The translations under genes and the position numbers were made by a program. Source: Nemertoderma westbladi (taxonomy: Eukaryota; Xenacoelomorpha; Nemertodermatida; Nemertodermatidae). From it: 27,162 nucleotides of DNA. The notes under the pieces are model-generated. The model made no database searches. It had not been told where the DNA came from and saw nothing but the letters and a program-made list of their open reading frames with translations. Each line of letters starts with the position of its first letter. Positions within the stretch are counted from its first letter, which is position 1. Below are positions 26,574 through 27,162 of this stretch, one piece after another. The stretch lies in the NCBI GenBank assembly GCA_032718475.1, contig JAUCBJ010006980.1, positions 1 through 27,162 of the forward strand, in the 5' to 3' direction.

Positions 26574-27162
26574 TTGGCGACAGCGGCACATAGCTACGAA
26601 CTAACTATAAAGAAGCTTACCCAAACAAGATGGTCTTCACGTATCAGCTCAGTAAGTGCTGTGAAAAACCGATATACTAATATTGTGAAGGTCCTGATAA
26701 ATATCGGATTAAAATCTTCCAAACCAAAGGAAAAAAGGTGGACGCAGCTGGCTTGAAGGCAAAAATGGTCAGATTTGAATTCATTGCCATGCTAGTGCTC
26801 TGGGAGAGAATATTGACTTCTGTAAATAAAGTTTCAGTGGAGCTACAGTCAGTGGAAATGCATCTCTCGAGGGCAACAAGGTTGCTTACAGTAATGGCAC
26901 TCACAGAACTGAAGCTGATCCGCTCCAGTTGTGGAACATCATTATTTTGAGAGCAACAGAACTGGTCTCCTGCTGGGATGTTGGTGACACCACATTTCGC
27001 TCTGTGAGACAGCAAAGGACTCCAAAATTTAATGAAGAACTGGCCAATGACCAGCGAGTGCAGGATCCAAGTGAGGCATTTCGGGTGCACACATTTCTTC
27101 TCATCATCGATACGGCAATTGGTCAGCTGGAGCACCGCTTTGAGGGCCACAAGCTAATAGGT
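26574..27162 (+). pseudogene. hAT-family transposase relic (ZMYM1/DUF4371-like), 3' partial at window edge
   Basis: Three consecutive frames together give a hAT transposase core of the type found in animal ZMYM1-like proteins. 26574-26735: KKLTQTRWSSRISSVSAVKN. After a shift at an A6 run near 26730: AKMVRFEFIAMLVLWERILT, then VNKVSVELQSVEMHLSRATR. After a second shift near 26880-26950: NEELANDQRVQDPSEAFRVH, then FLLIIDTAIGQLEHRF, open to the end of the window. The TRW(S/E)SR, LQS..(M/D)LS.AT and FR(V)..F...(V/I)DTAI..LE.RF motifs are characteristic. The dimerisation domain should lie beyond 27162. Two frameshifts make it inactive. Confidence 0.75.

Noticed and set aside
26677-27150. 157-aa minus-strand frame at the window end
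   Set aside because: Antisense of the hAT transposase relic, which has clear family motifs on the plus strand.

Overview
The window is AT-rich, intron-bearing DNA from an invertebrate animal, probably marine. I cannot name the species. Everything recognisable is either a transposable element or one host-type gene. The element mix supports this reading: a BEL/Pao LTR retrotransposon, RTE-type and CR1/L2/jockey-type non-LTR tails, two Penelope-like elements (PLEs), PIF1-helicase elements, a hAT transposase relic and several inverted-repeat elements. There is no prokaryotic gene organisation, and no tRNA, rRNA or CRISPR array was seen.

Layout. (1) 1-436: the 3' end of an RTE-like non-LTR element, + strand. 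(2) 437-8641: a BEL/Pao element on the - strand. It has one very long open frame (N-terminal extension, coiled coil, DUF1759, zinc knuckles, protease, start of RT), cut off inside RT where the RTE tail begins. Upstream are three adjacent hairpins just before the start codon, a long non-coding leader, and a candidate LTR promoter and edge near 8311 and 8641. (3) 8741-12712: three copies of a PIF1-like helicase element: a 5'-truncated copy, a long but frameshifted copy with its upstream domain, and a 729-bp tandem duplicate of the 3' part. (4) 13.4-14.7 kb and 15.1-16.5 kb: two different PLE relics, each with RT and GIY-YIG endonuclease. (5) 16852-16975: a small MITE.

(6) 17222-23265, - strand: a host-type gene of the SAM-like/G2E3-like HECT E3 ubiquitin ligase family, probably a pseudogene. 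Several exons with matching splice sites are readable. The fourth recognised exon is split by a 4,067-bp foldback element (17311-21377) with long inverted arms and TA on both sides. The left arm carries at least two further insertions: a TIR element containing a second RTE tail, and a 183-bp MITE with 10-bp direct repeats whose empty site survives in the right arm. A 58-bp minisatellite lies in the linker between the N-terminal domains and HECT. (7) 23.3-25.6 kb: short repeats and a 3' piece of a non-LTR ORF2. (8) 26.57-27.16 kb: a hAT transposase relic running off the window.

The genes do not form a pathway. The window is a nest of insertions around a broken ubiquitin-ligase gene. The least understood parts are the foldback element, the BEL leader with its hairpin cluster, and the PIF1-helicase element family.
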